DNA of 7,495 nucleotides from Dehalococcoidales bacterium (lineage in GTDB: Bacteria > Chloroflexota > Dehalococcoidia > Dehalococcoidales > Fen-1064): positions 1 through 7,495 of the forward strand of contig JAQTOJ010000094.1 of the NCBI GenBank assembly GCA_028713395.1, read 5' to 3'. Each line of letters opens with the position of its first letter. Position 1 is the first letter of the stretch. The translations under genes were made by a program, and so were the position numbers. The notes beneath the pieces were generated by a model that did no database searches, was not told the origin of the DNA, and saw nothing but the letters and a program-made list of their open reading frames with translations. Below are positions 6,055-7,495 of this stretch, in pieces.

Positions 6055-6068
6055 CAGGTATTCGTTTT
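6055..6068 (+). repeat. 14-bp direct repeat, right copy
   Basis: CAGGTATTCGTTTT is identical to 3037-3050. The preceding bases are also related (GAATT here, GAATAA there). It stands just before the ribD promoter, where the sequence changes from AT-rich to GC-rich. Confidence 0.6.
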
Positions 6069-6082
6069 CAGGATTTTTTTAT

Positions 6083-6112
6083 TTGCACCTAGAGACAGGC
6101 GGGTGCTAGAAT
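6083..6112 (+). promoter_or_regulatory. Candidate ribD promoter, near-leaderless
   Basis: TTGCAC (6083-6088) and TAGAAT (6107-6112) are separated by 18 bases, the same -35 hexamer and spacing proposed for thrC. Transcription would start about 6118-6120, only three to five bases before the ATG at 6123. No good ribosome site precedes that ATG, which fits a leaderless mRNA. No FMN riboswitch core is visible in the 175 bases upstream. Confidence 0.45.
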
Positions 6113-6122
6113 TGCTTTCAAG

Positions 6123-7217
6123 ATGGAATACATGACTGAGGCAATCTCGCTGGCGATGCTGGCAATGGGGCATGTCAGCCCTAACCCCGCGGTGGGGTGC
6201 GTGATCGTGAAAAACGGGGCAGTGGTCGGCAAGGGTTACACGCAACCGCCCGGTTCCGCGCACGCGGAAATTGTGGCGTTGACCGAAGCCGGTGAACTAG
6301 CGAAAGGCGCTACCCTTTACACCACACTGGAGCCGTGCTGTCATTACGGACGCACGCCGTCCTGCACGAAAGCTGTGATTAACGCCGGCATCAAAGAAGT
6401 CCACGCGGCGATGCTGGATCCGAACCCGGTGGTCTGCGGCAAAGGTAAAGAAGAGCTGGAAACCGCCGGGATCAAAGTAATCTTAGGGGAATGCGCCGAA
6501 CAAGCGGCCGATATTACCGCTGCGTACACCAAATATATCACCACCGGCGAGCCGTTTATCACCGCCAAGTTTGCGATGAGCCTGGATGGGAAAATCGCGA
6601 CCCGCACCGGCGATTCCAAGTGGATCAGCAGCGAGGAATCACGCCGGTTCGTGCATTACCTGCGGTATACCTCGGACGCGATACTGGTGGGCGTGAATAC
6701 CATTCTTGTCGATGACCCCCAATTAACTTACCGTTTATGCACGCGCGGCGGCATTGCGAAAAGGCAGCCGCTACGCATTATATTGGATACCCTGGGGCAA
6801 ACCCCTGTCACCTCACGGATCTTTCACGAGCCGGGCAGTGTGTTGATGGCGGTGGGGGATGAAATTGCTCCAGCCCAAAAAAAGGCCTATCTGAAAGCCG
6901 GGGCGGAGGTGATGGTGCTGCCTTCAAAACGGGGACTAGTCGACCTTGCGGCGTTGTTCAAATCCCTGGGGGCGCGGCAGATTGCCAGCGTGCTGGTGGA
7001 AGGCGGCTCGACCGTGCTCGGTTCTTTATTCGACGCCGGATTGGTGGATAAAGTTTTCGCCTTTATCGCGCCCACGATCATCGGAGGCAAAACAGCGGTG
7101 ACGGCCGTCGGCGGTAAAGGCACCGCGGAAATGATCGATGCCATCAAACTCGAACAGGTTAATACACGCTTATTTAACGGCGACTTCATGGTTTGCGGTC
7201 ATGTGAGGAAGACATAA
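6123..7217 (+). CDS. ribD: Bifunctional riboflavin biosynthesis deaminase/reductase
   Basis: This 364-residue cytoplasmic enzyme carries out two steps of riboflavin synthesis. It deaminates the diaminopyrimidine made from GTP, then reduces the ribosyl side chain with NADPH. The N-terminal deaminase domain (1-142) shows SPNPAVGCVIV (19-29) and the zinc site: H47 and catalytic E49 in HAEIVAL, and C72 and C81 in EPCCHYGRTPSC. The reductase domain (about 144-362) shows FITAKFAMSLDGKIAT, the WISS segment, GVNTILVDDPQLTYR (190-204) and EGGSTVLGSLFDAGLVDK (293-310). The length is normal. The start MEYMTEAISLA matches family members; a second ATG at 6132 is possible. The stop TAA overlaps the ribE ATG by one base, so the two are translated together. 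Confidence 0.96.
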   Translation: MEYMTEAISLAMLAMGHVSPNPAVGCVIVKNGAVVGKGYTQPPGSAHAEIVALTEAGELAKGATLYTTLEPCCHYGRTPSCTKAVINAGIKEVHAAMLDPNPVVCGKGKEELETAGIKVILGECAEQAADITAAYTKYITTGEPFITAKFAMSLDGKIATRTGDSKWISSEESRRFVHYLRYTSDAILVGVNTILVDDPQLTYRLCTRGGIAKRQPLRIILDTLGQTPVTSRIFHEPGSVLMAVGDEIAPAQKKAYLKAGAEVMVLPSKRGLVDLAALFKSLGARQIASVLVEGGSTVLGSLFDAGLVDKVFAFIAPTIIGGKTAVTAVGGKGTAEMIDAIKLEQVNTRLFNGDFMVCGHVRKT

Positions 7218-7444
7218 TGTTTACCGGTATCACGGAAGAACTGGGGAAAATCAGCGCCATCCAACCGAACAAGCTGACCGTCAGCGCGCGCAAGGTATTA
7301 GAAGGAACGAAGGTCGATGATAGTATTGCGGTGAACGGTATTTGCCTGACAGTGGTGAATAGCAACGCTAATAGTTTTACTGTGGATGTGATGCCGGAGA
7401 CTTCAAAACGCACGACCTTCGGGCAATGGCGGGAATCCCCATGA
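7217..7444 (+). CDS. ribE: Riboflavin synthase alpha subunit, partial; frame broken near the window end
   Basis: The encoded enzyme dismutates two 6,7-dimethyl-8-ribityllumazine molecules to riboflavin. The first 70 or so residues are clearly the N-terminal barrel: MFTGITEELG at the start, KVLEG, then DDSIAVNGICLTVV (34-47) and SFTVDVMPETSKRTTFG (53-69). The ATG at 7217 overlaps the ribD stop (TAATG) and has GAGG at 7205-7208; an ATG at 7193 would add eight unrelated residues. The frame ends in TGA at 7442-7444 after only 75 codons, whereas the family has roughly 200 residues in two barrels. Beyond the stop, another forward frame reads AGAVVVRSDDG up to the edge, resembling the family motif GGHxVxGHVDG. 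I therefore infer small insertions or deletions in the last 60-70 bases, either sequencing error at a contig end or a true mutation. Confidence 0.85.
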   Translation: MFTGITEELGKISAIQPNKLTVSARKVLEGTKVDDSIAVNGICLTVVNSNANSFTVDVMPETSKRTTFGQWRESP

Positions 7445-7495
7445 AGGCGAGGCTTACCGCCCCGCCGGTGCCGTGGTAGTGCGCAGTGATGATGG

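Noticed and set aside
5948..6122. FMN riboswitch before ribD
   Set aside because: I looked for the conserved RFN core segments and saw none; the predicted transcript also starts too near the ATG to hold one.
7193..7216. ATG at 7193 as the ribE start
   Set aside because: The added eight residues do not belong to the family; the ATG at 7217 gives the canonical MFTGI start, overlaps the ribD stop and has a GAGG ribosome site.

Overview
The window looks like a contig end from a bacterial chromosome. The protein sequences of thrC, ribD and the OFA-type transporter suggest an anaerobic, Chloroflexota-like lineage (Dehalococcoidia is my best guess). This is inference from family resemblance, with low to moderate confidence, because no rRNA or other marker is present.

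Layout, left to right. (1) 1-1190, minus strand: a major facilitator superfamily transporter whose C-terminus runs off the left edge. (2) 1191-1465: a non-coding gap with two sets of G/C-rich hairpin repeats. (3) 1466-2518, minus: thrC, threonine synthase. (4) 2519-3284: about 770 bp without a credible gene. It holds the thrC promoter, two hairpins, a degenerate A-rich repeat tract and three copies of a 9-mer. (5) 3285-5314, minus: a two-component operon, an OmpR/PhoB-type response regulator followed by a membrane histidine kinase, joined by a 4-bp ATGA overlap. (6) 5315-5512: a divergent promoter region. (7) 5513-5947, plus: a small secreted protein of unknown function. (8) 5948-6122: a short gap with a weak terminator and the ribD promoter. 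(9) 6123-7217, plus: ribD. (10) 7217 to the right edge, plus: the start of ribE, whose reading frame breaks close to the window end.

The window has two visible compositions. The transporter, thrC, ribD and ribE are GC-rich housekeeping-type genes. The segment from about 2740 to 6080 is distinctly AT-rich and holds only the two-component pair and the secreted protein. A 14-bp perfect direct repeat lies on either side of these three genes (3037-3050 and 6055-6068). The simplest reading is a sensory cassette (sensor kinase, regulator, and a divergently transcribed secreted product that is probably its target or partner) inserted between amino-acid and riboflavin biosynthesis genes.

ribD and ribE overlap by one base. 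They encode three riboflavin activities: deaminase and reductase in RibD, and the final lumazine dismutation in RibE. ThrC converts O-phosphohomoserine to threonine. The transporter cannot be assigned a substrate. The least described part of the window is the divergent kinase/regulator/secreted-protein module and its repeat-bounded setting.
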